This document shows positions 41,118 to 50,574 of a DNA stretch of 50,574 bases, piece after piece. Both the position numbers and the translations under genes were made by a program. The notes below the pieces were generated by a model, which was not told the origin of the DNA, ran no database searches, and saw nothing but the letters and a program-made list of their open reading frames with translations. The stretch is from positions 163,522 through 214,095 of the forward strand of contig MU657234.1 in the NCBI GenBank assembly GCA_026770575.1, read 5' to 3'. Position 1 is the stretch's first letter. The number at the start of each line of letters is the position of its first letter. Source of the stretch: Pelagophyceae sp. CCMP2097 (taxonomy: Eukaryota > Sar > Pelagophyceae).

Positions 41118-42824
41118 CTAGTAGAGGTCGAGGCAGCACGAGGTCCGGTCGAGTTGGCGGTGCGTTTCGAGGAGCGGCATTTGCGCGTCGGCGGTGCGTT
41201 GGTAGACGGCGACGAGGTGGAAGGGCTCTGCGACGAACTCAGAGACGAGCCTGAGGCCGCCGACGCAGTTTTCCACGAGTCGGCGTACAAGGTCGAGGTC
41301 GAAAACGGAGTGGTGCAACGTCCGCGACTGTGCGTTGGCGAGCGCGCCGCGCGCGAAGCGCTCAAAATCGTCTCCCTGGAGCGGCAGGCCGCCGAGGACG
41401 TCGGCCAGCGATGAGAGATCCTGTCGCGCGGTTCCCGAACCGCGTCCCTGGAGCGGCCCCGCGAAGGACGCACGTCCTCGGCTGCGCGGCGGCCGCAGCG
41501 GTCGTCGAGCGTCTCGAGGCGCGTCGAGTTGCGGTAGACGTCAAAGGTGCCGCGGCGCTCGGGCAGCACGAGGACGAGGAGGCCCGCCGCCTCGAGGCGC
41601 GCAGCCCAGCGCCGCAGCGCCGAGATCGGGTCCGCGACGTGCTCCAGGACGTGCGACGCCAGCACCGCGCCGTACAACGAGTCGACACCGACCAACGTCG
41701 ACGCCTGGCGCAAAGCCGCTCCCGAAGAGGACTGCGAGAAGCCCTCTTCGGGAGGCTGCGCACCTCGGCGACGAAGCTGGCGCTGTAGAGCGCCCGTCGG
41801 CGCGCGTTCCCTGCGATTTTATGGCCTTGTTTTTATGGACCGCGGCGGTCGGCACGCACCGCCGTCGTCGACGGACCAAGCCGTCGTCTGTGCAAACTCG
41901 ACGTTGTCCAAACGCGAGACGACAGGGTACAGTCCAAAGCCGGCGAAGCGCCCGCCTTCCGCCCCTTCGAAGAGGTCCGACGGCCTGCAAAGGGGCCGCG
42001 TGGACGGGGAAGTCTTCGAAAGGAACGCTCGCGGCGCGTCGTGCTCCCGCAAACGCCCTGGAACGCGACATTCGGACTAACCCGCCGATCTCGAGCGCGC
42101 TGGCGCCGCGCAGCCTGTCGCGGGGCGGGGTTTCGTCCGCTGCGGGCGGCGCGGCGCCACGTACGACTCCCGCAGGCGCACGATGGCTCGCAGGAGCGGG
42201 ACGTCGCAGAGCGCGCCCCGGAGTTGCTGTGGTGCGGCGGTGCGCTGCGGCGACGGCGGGTACGAGACGCTCACGGCACCGTCGATGACGTTCGTCCCGA
42301 GCCACTCGGCGGCCTAGCGGACAAAGGTGCTCCGACGGCCTCTTCTTCTTTTGCACTCCAAGGCCTCGCTTCGGCCGCATTCGCCGCAACGCGGGCCGCC
42401 GACGTCCTCTGCGCAGCGCCGCGCGGATCTCGGCCTCACGGCGGCGGCGCACTGCTGGAGCGGCGTCAGCTCGTCGGCCGCCGCGGCCGCGCGCATCTAC
42501 CGCCGCGCGTGGGACGCGCGGCGCGGGCGCGGCGGGCGCGCGGCGCACCACGCCGCCGAAGCAGGCGCACCTACAGCGCGCGGGTACAACGTGGGCCGCT
42601 CCGAGGCGCCGCGGCCGACTGCGGCCGGGCGCTGGCGCCGACGCTGCGACGGAGTCCTCGACGCCTCCGAGGACCTCGAGGCACGCCGGGCCCGCGAGGC
42701 CGCGCGCGAGGCAGAGGGCGCCCGGGTCGACGGCGTCGTCGAACGCGGCGACGCCGTCAAACGCGGCGCCGTCGTCCATCAACGACAGCGCCGCGGGGAG
42801 CAAAGCGACGACCAAACACCGCAT
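41118..42824 (-). CDS. Class I SAM-dependent methyltransferase with signal peptide
   Basis: Minus-strand exons 42824-42675, 42631-42575, 42496-42440, 42313-42165, 42114-42082, 41984-41860, 41810-41764, 41704-41474, 41420-41118 (383 aa). It starts MRCLVVALLPAALSL, a secretory signal. After splicing the SAM-binding motif I reads LRGASALEIGGPSDLFEGA. Next are YPVVSRLDNVEFAQTTAW, LVGVDSLYGAVLASHVLEHV, the motif after the substrate aspartate, and GLLVLVLPERRGTFDVYR. The C-terminal part (HHSVFDLDLVRRLVE, FVAEPFHLVAVYQ) matches lipid/saccharide-type methyltransferases of the 'LEIGGPS' group. The substrate is unknown. A signal peptide suggests the ER, Golgi or plastid. Exons 1-2 are less certain than the rest. 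Confidence 0.82.
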
Positions 42825-43177
42825 CCCCCCACCGTTGATCTCTGTGGGCCACAGTGTGGCTCCTTACTGTCTGCCTCTGCTTCTCCGCGCCCTGCTCCTC
42901 CACGACACGCGTCGCGTAGCCTTTCCCCAGGTGCCGTTGGCGGACGACCACAGCGGAGTCCACAGCGGAGCTCCACAGCGGCGGCCGCGGCCGGTTCGGT
43001 TCGGATATCCGAGTCGCTTCCGAGATTTTCCGAGTCACTCGGCCAGTCGGCGACCACTTTCGGAGGTCCCGCGGCCGCGCTGCCCCGCGGTCCGGCCGCG
43101 TCCCGGGACGGACGTCCCTCTCCCGAGCGAATGCGCAGGCGCCGCGGCAGGGCGGCCTTCTCCGGCCGTTTTATGCG
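42825..43177. other. Spacer with short tandem repeats
   Basis: 353 bases between two minus-strand genes. CCACAGCGGAG-type units occur at 42948, 42960 and 42973. TCCGAGTC-like words recur at about 43008-43040. No gene is recognised. It should carry the methyltransferase promoter. Confidence 0.5.
42948..42981. repeat. Three 12-13-base tandem units (CCACAGCGG)
   Basis: CCACAGCGGAG at 42948-42958 and 42960-42970, CCACAGCGG at 42973-42981. It may be a repeated binding site upstream of the methyltransferase gene. Confidence 0.7.
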
Positions 43178-44957
43178 TCACGGGAGGAAGCGCGGCGCGT
43201 CATCGTCCGGGCGGCGCTCGACCCAGGTGTAGCCTTTGGTCGTGACACCCTGGCGCTCCGACGTCTCCGGGTGCGCAATGTACGCGGCGCCACGCGGCCT
43301 CTCCTGGTGCGCGAGGTGCGCGAGGCGGCCGCTGACGAGGTGCAGGACCGAGTAGGGCACGGGCCGGTGCAGCGAAAAGGCGTAAAGCGCATTGCCCAGG
43401 TCCTGCCTAGTGTCGCGGCGGTCGGTGGTCGGCGGCGGTTCCCAAACGACGCGGGTTATATGCGGGTTAAAGTCGTCGATCTGCTTCGCTGTCTGGTCCG
43501 CGGCGGCGCGAAAGAGCCAGGGGGCGCGGACGTCTGCGTGTGCGAAAGCCCAGAGGATGTTGGAAATGTCGCGCGGCGTGAAAAAAGTAATGCGCCGCAG
43601 CGCCGCCGCCGCCACGGCGTCGAACAGCGCCGGCGCTGCGATGCCCGCCGTCGCGTAGGCCCATGCCGTGATAGCCAGGGCCTGCGGAGTAAAGGCGGCC
43701 ATCTGGCGCGGGGCCTCCAGAGCCACGGCGCGGAAGAGCTGCAGCGCCTTGACGCTTGCCTTTGCGTACGCCCAGACGATCATGGTCAGCTCCTGCGGTT
43801 GAAAATCTGAGACGGTCTCCGGCGCCACAGAGGCAATCGCTTCGAAGAGGTCGAGGACGTATTCAGACACGTAGTCTGCCGTCGCAAAAGCCCATACCGT
43901 GTTCGCCACTTCCTGCGACTTGAACGATTTGACTTGAGCCAAAGCCGCCACCGCGATTGAACCAAAGAGGTCGGGCGCCTCGACGCCGGCCTTTGCGTAC
44001 GCGTAGGCGACGTTCGAGAGCTCGCGCGCCTCGAAATTGGAAATGGAAGCCACCGCCTGCTCGGCCAGCGCCTCGAAGAGCGGCGCCGTCGCCAGCACGC
44101 CGACGCTCGCCCGCACGCGCGAGAGGCCCCAGGCCGCCGCAGAGACGTGCCTCGGCTCCCATAACTCTGGCCCCTCGGCGAGGCTCGTCATCGTGGCGAC
44201 GACGAGCTGCATGGCCCTAGGGCGGTAGTTTGGCGAGAACGAGGCGTCTGCGTCTTGCAAAGTGCCGAGACGGTGCAGCGCCGTGGCTAGGTGGACGTGC
44301 GTAAAGTCCGCGCACCGGCCCTTGAAGAGGAAGAGCACGTCCGACGCCGTGTGGCAGTCGATGATCCGGTCGTTCAGCGTTGCCGCCGCCGACGGCACCG
44401 TCCGTTGGCGCTGCAACGCCACGTCGAGCGCGCGGCCGCCCAGCAGCGACCCGTGCACGCGCAGGCGCACGGCGTCGCAGTCGCGCGACTGGATCGTCAC
44501 CTAGCGCCGCCCTGACGGCGACAAAGGTCACCGCACGACCTCCGCGGGCCAGGCCGCGCGCCGCGCCCCGGCGCGTATCGAGCCTCTGCCGCCGCTCGCG
44601 GCTCCACGGCAACTCCGTCGGTGGTTCTCGTCTGCCGCATTGCCGGCACCGCCCGTGCATACGCCGTCGCGCCTCGAGAAGATGTCCCCAGGCCCGACTT
44701 GAAGAAGACGCTCCGGACGTCGCAGGGCAAACCGGCGAACCTATCGAGCGTGCGCAGGGATCCGACTCGACGATGAATCGACACTGTTCGAAACGGATAT
44801 CGAGTCAAACGCACACTCGGCGCACGGTGTCCTTCGTCGCGTCGAGCGGGACGTTGCGGACGACGAACTCGGCGCCGGCGACTTTGGAAACGGCAAACCC
44901 GCGCGCGGCAGCGCGCGGCGCGCCGGGGCGCCGCCGCGCGACGAAACACCAGGCCAT
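43178..44957 (-). CDS. RRM plus helical-repeat (FAST/RAP or OPR-like) protein, probably organellar
   Basis: Minus-strand exons 44957-44815, 44740-44650, 44500-43464, 43406-43178 (499 aa). The N-terminus (MAWCFVARRRPGAPRAAARG) looks like a mitochondrial or plastid presequence. Joined exons then give an RRM-like fold: AEFVVRNVPLDATKDTVRRV, VRSVFFKSGLGTSSRGATAY, GSLLGGRALDVALQ. From about residue 140 come at least six ~38-residue helical repeats with consensus F-x-P/S-Q-x-L-x-N-x-x-W-A-Y/F-A-x-A (for example QELTMIVWAYAKASVKALQL). This resembles the repeats of RAP/FAST and octotricopeptide organelle RNA-binding proteins. No RAP domain is visible at the C-terminus. The last intron seems to use a GC donor. 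It likely regulates organelle RNA. Confidence 0.82.
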
Positions 44958-45281
44958 GCGAATCGAGAGTCACCGGGCCCGACCGCCAAGCCCGCGTGGA
45001 GGTGTTTGCGCGAAGCGCGCCGTGGGAGAGCAGGGCGTGGAAGAGCAGTGACGAGGAGACCAAGAGGCGATAAAGATGCAGGAGAAAAGGCGATGCCGAG
45101 TATACCTGGCGGATGGAGCACGTCCGACGATGACGCGGTCCTAGAGCGTAGAAGGATTGCAACTCGAGCGCCTTTGTCACCTCGCTCCACTGCCCAGCAA
45201 TCTCTCGCGGAACACCCGAAACGTTTTCAAACCAATCTCAAAAAGACAATAGGAAAGACTTTATCAAATCTCCTTTCCCAT

Positions 45282-45319
45282 GGCTCAGGCCGGCCCGATT
45301 GGCTCAGGCCGGCCCGATT
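45282..45319. repeat. 19-base perfect tandem duplication
   Basis: GGCTCAGGCCGGCCCGATT occurs at 45282-45300 and again at 45301-45319, followed by a partial third copy (GGCTCGAGG). Confidence 0.9.
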
Positions 45320-45464
45320 GGCTCGAGGGGCCAAGGCGCCGAAGACGCCGAGCCATAAGCATCGAGGAAGAGGCTGAAGACGCCGAGCTGAAATCGCGCA
45401 CTTCGACGGGCTACCGTGACAATTTGAATCCCAGCCCCACCGGTGGATCTTAAGCAAGCAATCC

Positions 45465-45498
45465 CGTCAAAACGCGTCGTCAAAACGCGTCGTCAAAA
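45465..45498. repeat. 13-base tandem repeat (2.6 copies)
   Basis: CGTCAAAACGCGT at 45465-45477 and 45478-45490, then CGTCAAAA at 45491-45498. Each unit contains ACGCGT, an MluI-box-like hexamer known from cell-cycle promoters in fungi. That link is speculative here. Confidence 0.8.
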
Positions 45499-45668
45499 AC
45501 CTCGCTCCTGCTCCAGGCTGGTCGTAGTGGCACTGGTAGAGGGCGCCACGGGCGTTCGGGGGCCTCCACGGCCCAAAGTCACCGCTGCAAACTTAGTGTA
45601 CAGGAAACCCGACCCGACCCAAATCGGTTGCTTTCAAATTTTTCGGCCACGCGATAACGGGGTTCCCC

Positions 45669-48600
45669 ATGCCCACCGCCGCCGCGCCGTCGGAGGCCGG
45701 AGAGGCGACACCGCCGCCGCGCGCCGCGCTGGCGCTGCAGTGGCGCTACGACGTGCTCGCCGAGCCCGACGCCGGGCTCGTCAACACGTGCGCCTTCCGC
45801 GCCGCGGCTCCCCGTTTTCGCAGAGGCGCCGGGGCGGCGCGGTGCCGGGCGTCGCGACGGGGCGCCGGCCGCGCGGCGCGCGTCGACGATCCCCGCGGCG
45901 GACCCTCGTCGCAGGTGCGTGCGCGTGCTGCGCGACTATCTCGGCGAAGCCGCGGGCTGCGTCATCCCCGAGGTGCGTGCTCGCCGACGACACGTGTCAG
46001 AGGGCGCCTGTCGCTCTCGAGGCGGTGCCGCGCTTCATTCTGCGTGTGGCACGCGAGCGGCTCGTGTGGGGCGCGCGCACGGATGCATCATCGCTCCTCG
46101 CAGGCGAATTGCCGCGCTTTTGTCGAGGAGATCCGGTCCCGACCGGCGTCGCGTCCTCGACCGGCGGGTCGTCGGGAATTGAGCTCCCGGGGCCCGCCGT
46201 CACGCGCTTCTAGCCTTAACATGAGCTTAGGGTGAACATGAGTACGGCGTGGGTCGACCAAGTTCCTCTGCGCTTCGCCGCGTCCGAGGCCGCCGCGCCG
46301 AGGCCGCGCCGCGCAAGGGCGCCGGCGCAAAGGGATCCGTCTCGCGGGGCGGTCTCCGTGTATGAGTCTTAGCGGCTCCAGGTACCACAATTTCAAGCAC
46401 GGCGCCGACGTGCTGCTGCAAGTGGCGCACTACATGTTCGTCTGCGGCGCGCGCGAGATGCTCACGCCGCTGGACATGCTCGCCCTCGGCGTCGCCGCAA
46501 TCGCGCGCGAAGGCCGCGTCCGCGACTACGGGCACTCCCGGCGCGCGCGCCGTCGTGCGGCATGCGGGTTTTCGTTTGTCTCCCGGCGAGCCTACGTATC
46601 GTCCTAGGCACGACGTGTCGCACCCGGGCCTGAACAATGCTTATCAAGTCAACGCGCAGACGTGGCTGGCCGTGCGCTACTCGGACGCGGCCGTCCTGGA
46701 GGCGCACAGCGCCGCCGTCGTCAGCGACCTCGCTCGCGCCCACGGCCTCCTCGCCGGCCTCGGCGCCGCCGACTTCCGAAGAGCGCGCAACGTCATCTGC
46801 GCCTCGATTCTCGGCACGGACATGGCCTCGCATTTTAAGACGATGCAGCGCCTCGAAGCGTTTTGCGACGCGCATGCCGGCCCGCGGGTGGTGCTCGAGG
46901 CCGAGGAGCGCAAGTTCCTCTGCGACGTTCTCCTGCACTGCGCCGACGTCTCCAACCCGGCGCGGCCCTGGGCGGCGTCCAAGAAGTGGAGCGACCTCGT
47001 CTGCGCCGAGTTCTTCCTGCAGGGAGACCGCGAGGCCGCCGCGGGGCTGCCAATCTCGCCAAACTGCAACCGCCGCGCCTCGCAGCAGCCGCAGCTCGCC
47101 ATGGCCTTTGGCGACCACATCGTTCAACCGCTCTTCCAGCTCGCCGCGCGCCTCCTGCCGAGCCTCGAAGCCACGGCGCTTGCCGACCTCACCGCGAACC
47201 GCAAGCACTGGGCCGCGCGCAGGCACTGGGCCGCGCTCAGGCACCCCGACGGCCCGGCCGACGCGCCGCCGCCCGCCTTCGGGACGAGCGCCGGGACGAG
47301 CGACGCGCCGCCGACGGCCGCCGACGAGGCCGCCGCCGAGACCGACGCGGCCGCGCTGTCCCCCGTAGAATCCGCCGTGGAGCCGCCGCAGATGCCGCCG
47401 CCGGCCGACGGCGGCGGCTCCGCGTCGCCAGCGAGGCAGCCCCGGTTGCGCCGCGGCCTGTCGCTGTCCGAGGCCGCCCTCGACGTGCGGTGGCAGCGGA
47501 CGCTCACGCCCACGCCGAGGGACGGCGCCGGGGTTTTTGCTCTTCCCTCGGACGGCGCGCCCTCGGACGCAGCCGACGACGAAACGCGCGCGGGCTGCGA
47601 GCAGCGGCTCGTCCCAGCGGATGGCGCGCCCGCGGACGAGCGACCCGCGCTCGGCCGCAGCCCGTCGCAGCCGCGCCGTTTGTTTGACGGCGCGGACGCG
47701 GCGGCGCCGCACCCGCGGGGCGCGGTGCGCTGGGCCTCGACCCTCGCGGGACCGGTGGCGCATTTCTTGCTCCTGGTCGTCGGCGTCGCCGCGCTCGTCG
47801 GCGACGCGGCGCGCCGCGCGTGGCTGCCCGTCAGCGCCGACGCAGCCGTCGACGCGTTTCTCGCCACCGCGGGTGCCCTCCTCATTTGCGAGGTAGCGCT
47901 GCGCGCGGCTACGCACTCTGGCGGCGCGTTCGAGGCCGTCGTCGACGCCGCCGGCGCTTTGTCGCTCATCGTCGACGCTTCCGCGGTGCGCTTCGCGGTC
48001 GCGGCGGTCCACGGCGCGGTGACGACGGCGCGCACGGTTCAATTCGCCCGCTTCTGCAGCTGCTGCCGCCTGGCACGGGTCGCCCGCCTCGCCAAGTTCG
48101 ACGACGGCTCAGAGGCTGCAGGGGCGGCCGCCAGCGGCATTTCGCCGGCGGCGCTCAAGGGCGATCCTCGGTCACCCGGCGCGCAGCCCCGGTCGGCGGC
48201 GCTCGGCGCGCGGCTGGCGGAGCGCATGTCGCGGTCCATGGTCGCCGTCGTGCTCCTAGTCGCCCTCGTGGCGCCGGCGCCGGCGCGCGAATCAGATGAG
48301 GCGCAAATCGCGCTCCTCCGGGCGCTGCGGGACATGCCCCACGCGGCGCGCACCGCGTTCGTCGCGGACTCGTACGCGGAAACGTTCGACGTCCTCGCCC
48401 TCCGCGTGGCCGGCGTCGTCTTCGTGCCAGAGGACCACGCGAGGCTCGCCGCATTGCGCGCAAACGAGGTCGCGCGCTACTCGGCGGGCGACGACGGCGG
48501 CCGCGCGCGCCCCGACGGGACGACGGAGGTGCTCCAGGACGTGCGGCGCGCGTCGGCGGCGGCGGCGGCGGGCGAAGTCTTCACGCTCTCGCTCCTCGCC

Positions 48601-50049
48601 GTCCTGCTGGCCGCGGCGTCCTGGGGCTTCCGCCGCGCCGCGAGCGACGCTGTCGTGCGCCCAGTGCGGCGGCTGCTGCGCCTCGCTGCCGAGGTGGCGC
48701 GCGCTCTGGACGTGCTGCAGTGCGAGGCGAGCGTCGAGACGGACCTCCTCGACCACTCCATCGGCAAGGTCGCCGAGCTTTTGCGCCTCGGCTTCGGCGC
48801 GGCGGGCCTCGGCGACGCCGCGCCGGCGGTCCCGCGCGGGCCGGCCGTTTCGCGATTCGTCGCCGTCGACATCGAGGCCGCCTTTGCCTTCGTCGACTTC
48901 CACTCGCTCGCACACGTCGCCCTCGAAGAGCTGCGGCCCGACGTCGCGCGGCTCTACGTGGACCTCGTCGTGCACGTCGTCCGCGCCGGCGTCGACGCCT
49001 GCGGCGGCGTCGAGGCCCGGCGCGCGGGCACGGCGTTCCTCCTCGTCTGGCGGACGGCGCCGTCAGCGGACGTTGCGGAGGAGGCCCTGGCCGCGGCGCC
49101 GCGCGCGGGCCCGGCGCCGCGCGCGAAGCGGCCGTCTTGGACGGGCCCCAGCGACACGGACGCGTTCCCGGGCGAGTCGCCCTGCGACTGCGCCTTCCGG
49201 GCCGTCGTCCTCGCGGGCCTCGACGCGGTGCACCTCAACGAAACGACGGCGCGGGACCCGCGGGGCCTCGCGCAGCAGCTGGCGGCGATGAACTTCCCCG
49301 CCGACGACGACGACATGAACTTCCCCGCCGACGACGAAGACGACGCGAGTCCGGTTGGCATCGCGCGCCGCCTCTCCGAGGCGATGGCGCGCCGCCTCGG
49401 GCGCCGCGCCGATTTGGAGGGAGACTGGCGCGGGGCGGACCGCGCGGCTGCGACGCTGGAGAGGGACGGCTGCGCCCTCGCCTTTGCAGCGGGCCTCCAC
49501 TTCGGCGCCGCCGTGGAGCACCGGTCCTCGGAAGGCACCCCGACGTTCCTCTCACCGCACGTCCGCGTCGCATCGCGCCTCGGCGCCGCTGCGGCGGCCG
49601 TCTACGGCGCGCCGCTGCTCATGTCCGGCCCGTTCGTGGAGCGCCTCGCGCCGGAGACGCGCGCTATGGTGCGGCACGTCGACCGCGCCAAGCTGCGCGG
49701 CGTCGAAAAACCGCTGGCGCTGCACGCCTACGACTTTCTGCCCGCGGACGCCGCGGCAGAGACGCCCGCAGACGCCGCGGCAGAGGCGCCGGCAACCGAG
49801 GCGCCGGCGGCCGAGGCTGCGGGCCCGGCGGCGGTCGTGGGCGGCATCGCGGGGCGGGCCTACGCGCTCGACTTCCGCCGCGGCGTGGCCGCGTACCTGG
49901 ACGGAGACTGGGCCCTGGCGTACCAAATCTTCGACGACGCTCCCGCCGACTACGCTGACGACGCGCCGGCGCGCGCAATCGTCGACTTCATGGCCTCGCA
50001 CGGCAACATCTGCCCCGCGGACTGGCGCGGCTACCGCACCCTCCCATGA
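45669..50049 (+). CDS. Cyclic-nucleotide phosphodiesterase / voltage-sensor-like / class III cyclase-like fusion
   Basis: ATG 45669. Resolved exons are 46104-46135, 46382-46504 and 46608-50049. One or more exons between 45669 and 46103 are not resolved. The PDE HD domain is complete: YHNFKHGADVLLQVAHY, HDVSHPGLNN, LLHCADVSNPARP, EFFLQGDREAAAGLPISP, DHIVQPLF. A disordered Pro/Ala linker follows. Then come hydrophobic segments ending in an S4-like helix with Arg/Lys every third residue (CCRLARVARLAKF; genomic about 47750-48105). Two more membrane helices flank a ~110-residue extracytoplasmic part (48230-48640). The C-terminus (about 48840-49735) aligns with class III cyclases (VAVDIEAAFAFVDF, TAFLLVWR, GLHFGAAVE, SPHVRVASRLGAAA, LRGVEKPLALHAYDF). 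The GD-type second metal aspartate is Thr (AGTAFLL) and the conserved Asn is Arg. Intron 46505-46607 starts GC. Confidence 0.88.
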
Positions 50050-50574
50050 CCGTACAGGGCGCGGGACTCGGAGGACGACGACGCGCCCCAGGGATACGGT
50101 ACTATTATTTATACAACAACACCTTTTTGCCGACTTTCTGCCTCGCCACTCCCAAGAGCTCTCCAAGACGACCATGCTCTCGAACCAATGCAGTTAGCTC
50201 TGCTGCTCTGCGTCTCGACATCGTTTCCTTTGCAATTCGAAAGACTTTGAAACGGTGTCATGGACCCTTCTTCAAATTCCGCGAGTCCGTTCGCGCGAAT
50301 ACAATTGTAAGGTGGGCAAAGACAGTTGCTTGCTTAAAATCCACCCTATTACAAGAGCGCGCCGGAGGCACACGGAGGACCCGAAGGATACAGCCAAATC
50401 CCATTGCAATGCCCACGTAAATAATTGAAATTATTTAACTAATCGCTGAACTTTCAAATCCTCCTTATCTTTATTTTTATTATTTTATTTCTTATTGAGC
50501 TATTTCTTTTTTCTTTTTTTTGCGGCCGACCAGATTCGAACCTGTGACCAAAAACTTCTTCTATGATGATTCCA
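50050..50574. other. AT-rich right flank
   Basis: Past the PDE-cyclase stop, GC content drops sharply (50410-50521 is almost all A/T with long T runs). Frames here lack motifs. The last ~53 bases contain ATTCGAACC, which resembles the T-loop of a tRNA on the minus strand, but the window ends before the rest could be tested. Confidence 0.5.

Larger units (their letters stand above)
44958..45668. other. Long divergent intergenic region
   Basis: 711 bases between divergent genes, with AT-rich patches (45226-45275, 45600-45650) and two tandem repeats (45282-45319, 45465-45498). No gene is supported. Short frames on either strand lack motifs. Confidence 0.55.

Noticed and set aside
45227..45457. 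76-codon minus-strand open frame near the tandem repeats
   Set aside because: Its coding sequence is partly made of the 19-base tandem repeat and contains no motif.
50046..50420. 124-codon open frame after the PDE-cyclase stop
   Set aside because: It starts inside the stop region of the previous gene, runs into AT-rich sequence and has no motif.
50522..50574. A tRNA on the minus strand at the right edge (ATTCGAACC T-loop-like)
   Set aside because: The T stem has a mismatch, no anticodon arm with a U before the anticodon can be placed, and the window ends before the 5' half. Not supportable without more sequence.
1..50574. CRISPR arrays, rRNA genes, insertion sequences or operon-type ribosome binding sites
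   Set aside because: None seen. Spliced nuclear genes throughout make prokaryotic features implausible.

Overview
The window is nuclear DNA of a GC-rich, intron-bearing unicellular eukaryote. Most genes are split by very short introns (about 43-190 bases). The usual donor is G|GTGCG and the usual acceptor is CGTAG|G or CAG|G, and splicing repeatedly restores well-known protein motifs in frame. The gene set (TOP2, LSm7, coilin, CXXC finger, FYVE-SYLF, mTERF, OGG1, RNase Z with a secretory-type leader, ATP-type PEPCK, TLC protein, cyclic-nucleotide enzymes) and the base composition point to a photosynthetic stramenopile, most likely a pelagophyte such as Aureococcus. That assignment is inference. 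All exon models were made by eye from splice sites, reading frame and family motifs.

Layout. 1-666: non-coding, with a striking cluster of GTTCTGAAC nonamers. 667-5999 (+): DNA topoisomerase II. 6466-9602 (+): coiled-coil/LRR protein. 9772-10372 (+): LSm7. 10673-12456 (-): FYVE-SYLF protein. 13036-15483 (+): coilin. 15523-17375 (-): CXXC zinc-finger protein with Tyr-rich repeats. 17508-18538 (+): TLC membrane protein. 18800-20446 (+): mTERF protein. 20443-21157 (+): uncertain protein. 21572-23026 (-): trifunctional-enzyme thiolase, divergent from 23388-25362 (+): PEPCK. 25816-26304 and 26504-27392 (-): two small unknown proteins. 28280-29660 (+): glycosyltransferase. 29710-30983 (-): HAD phosphatase. 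31329-32149 (-): unknown protein with a leader. 32324-34299 (-): RNase Z, 62 bases from divergent OGG1 (34362-36002, +). 36393-37144 (-) and 37303-38455 (+): a divergent pair of paralogues of an unnamed family. 38640-40928 (+): double-PH membrane protein. 41118-42824 (-): methyltransferase. 43178-44957 (-): RRM plus helical-repeat protein, probably organellar. 45669-50049 (+): a very large fusion of cyclic-nucleotide phosphodiesterase, voltage-sensor-like membrane region and class III cyclase-like domain. 50050-50574: AT-rich, unassigned.

Functional threads. RNA and nuclear biology are represented by LSm7, coilin, RNase Z, mTERF and the RRM/helical-repeat protein. Genome maintenance is represented by TOP2 and OGG1. 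Fat-to-sugar carbon flow is represented by the head-to-head thiolase and PEPCK genes. Signalling and membranes are represented by FYVE-SYLF, TLC, double-PH and the PDE-cyclase fusion. The most unusual items are the PDE/voltage-sensor/cyclase fusion with substituted cyclase residues, the divergent 'WSPY' paralogue pair whose intron phases track a protein repeat, the GTTCTGAAC array upstream of TOP2, a 61-base near-palindrome between two genes, and several probable GC-AG introns.
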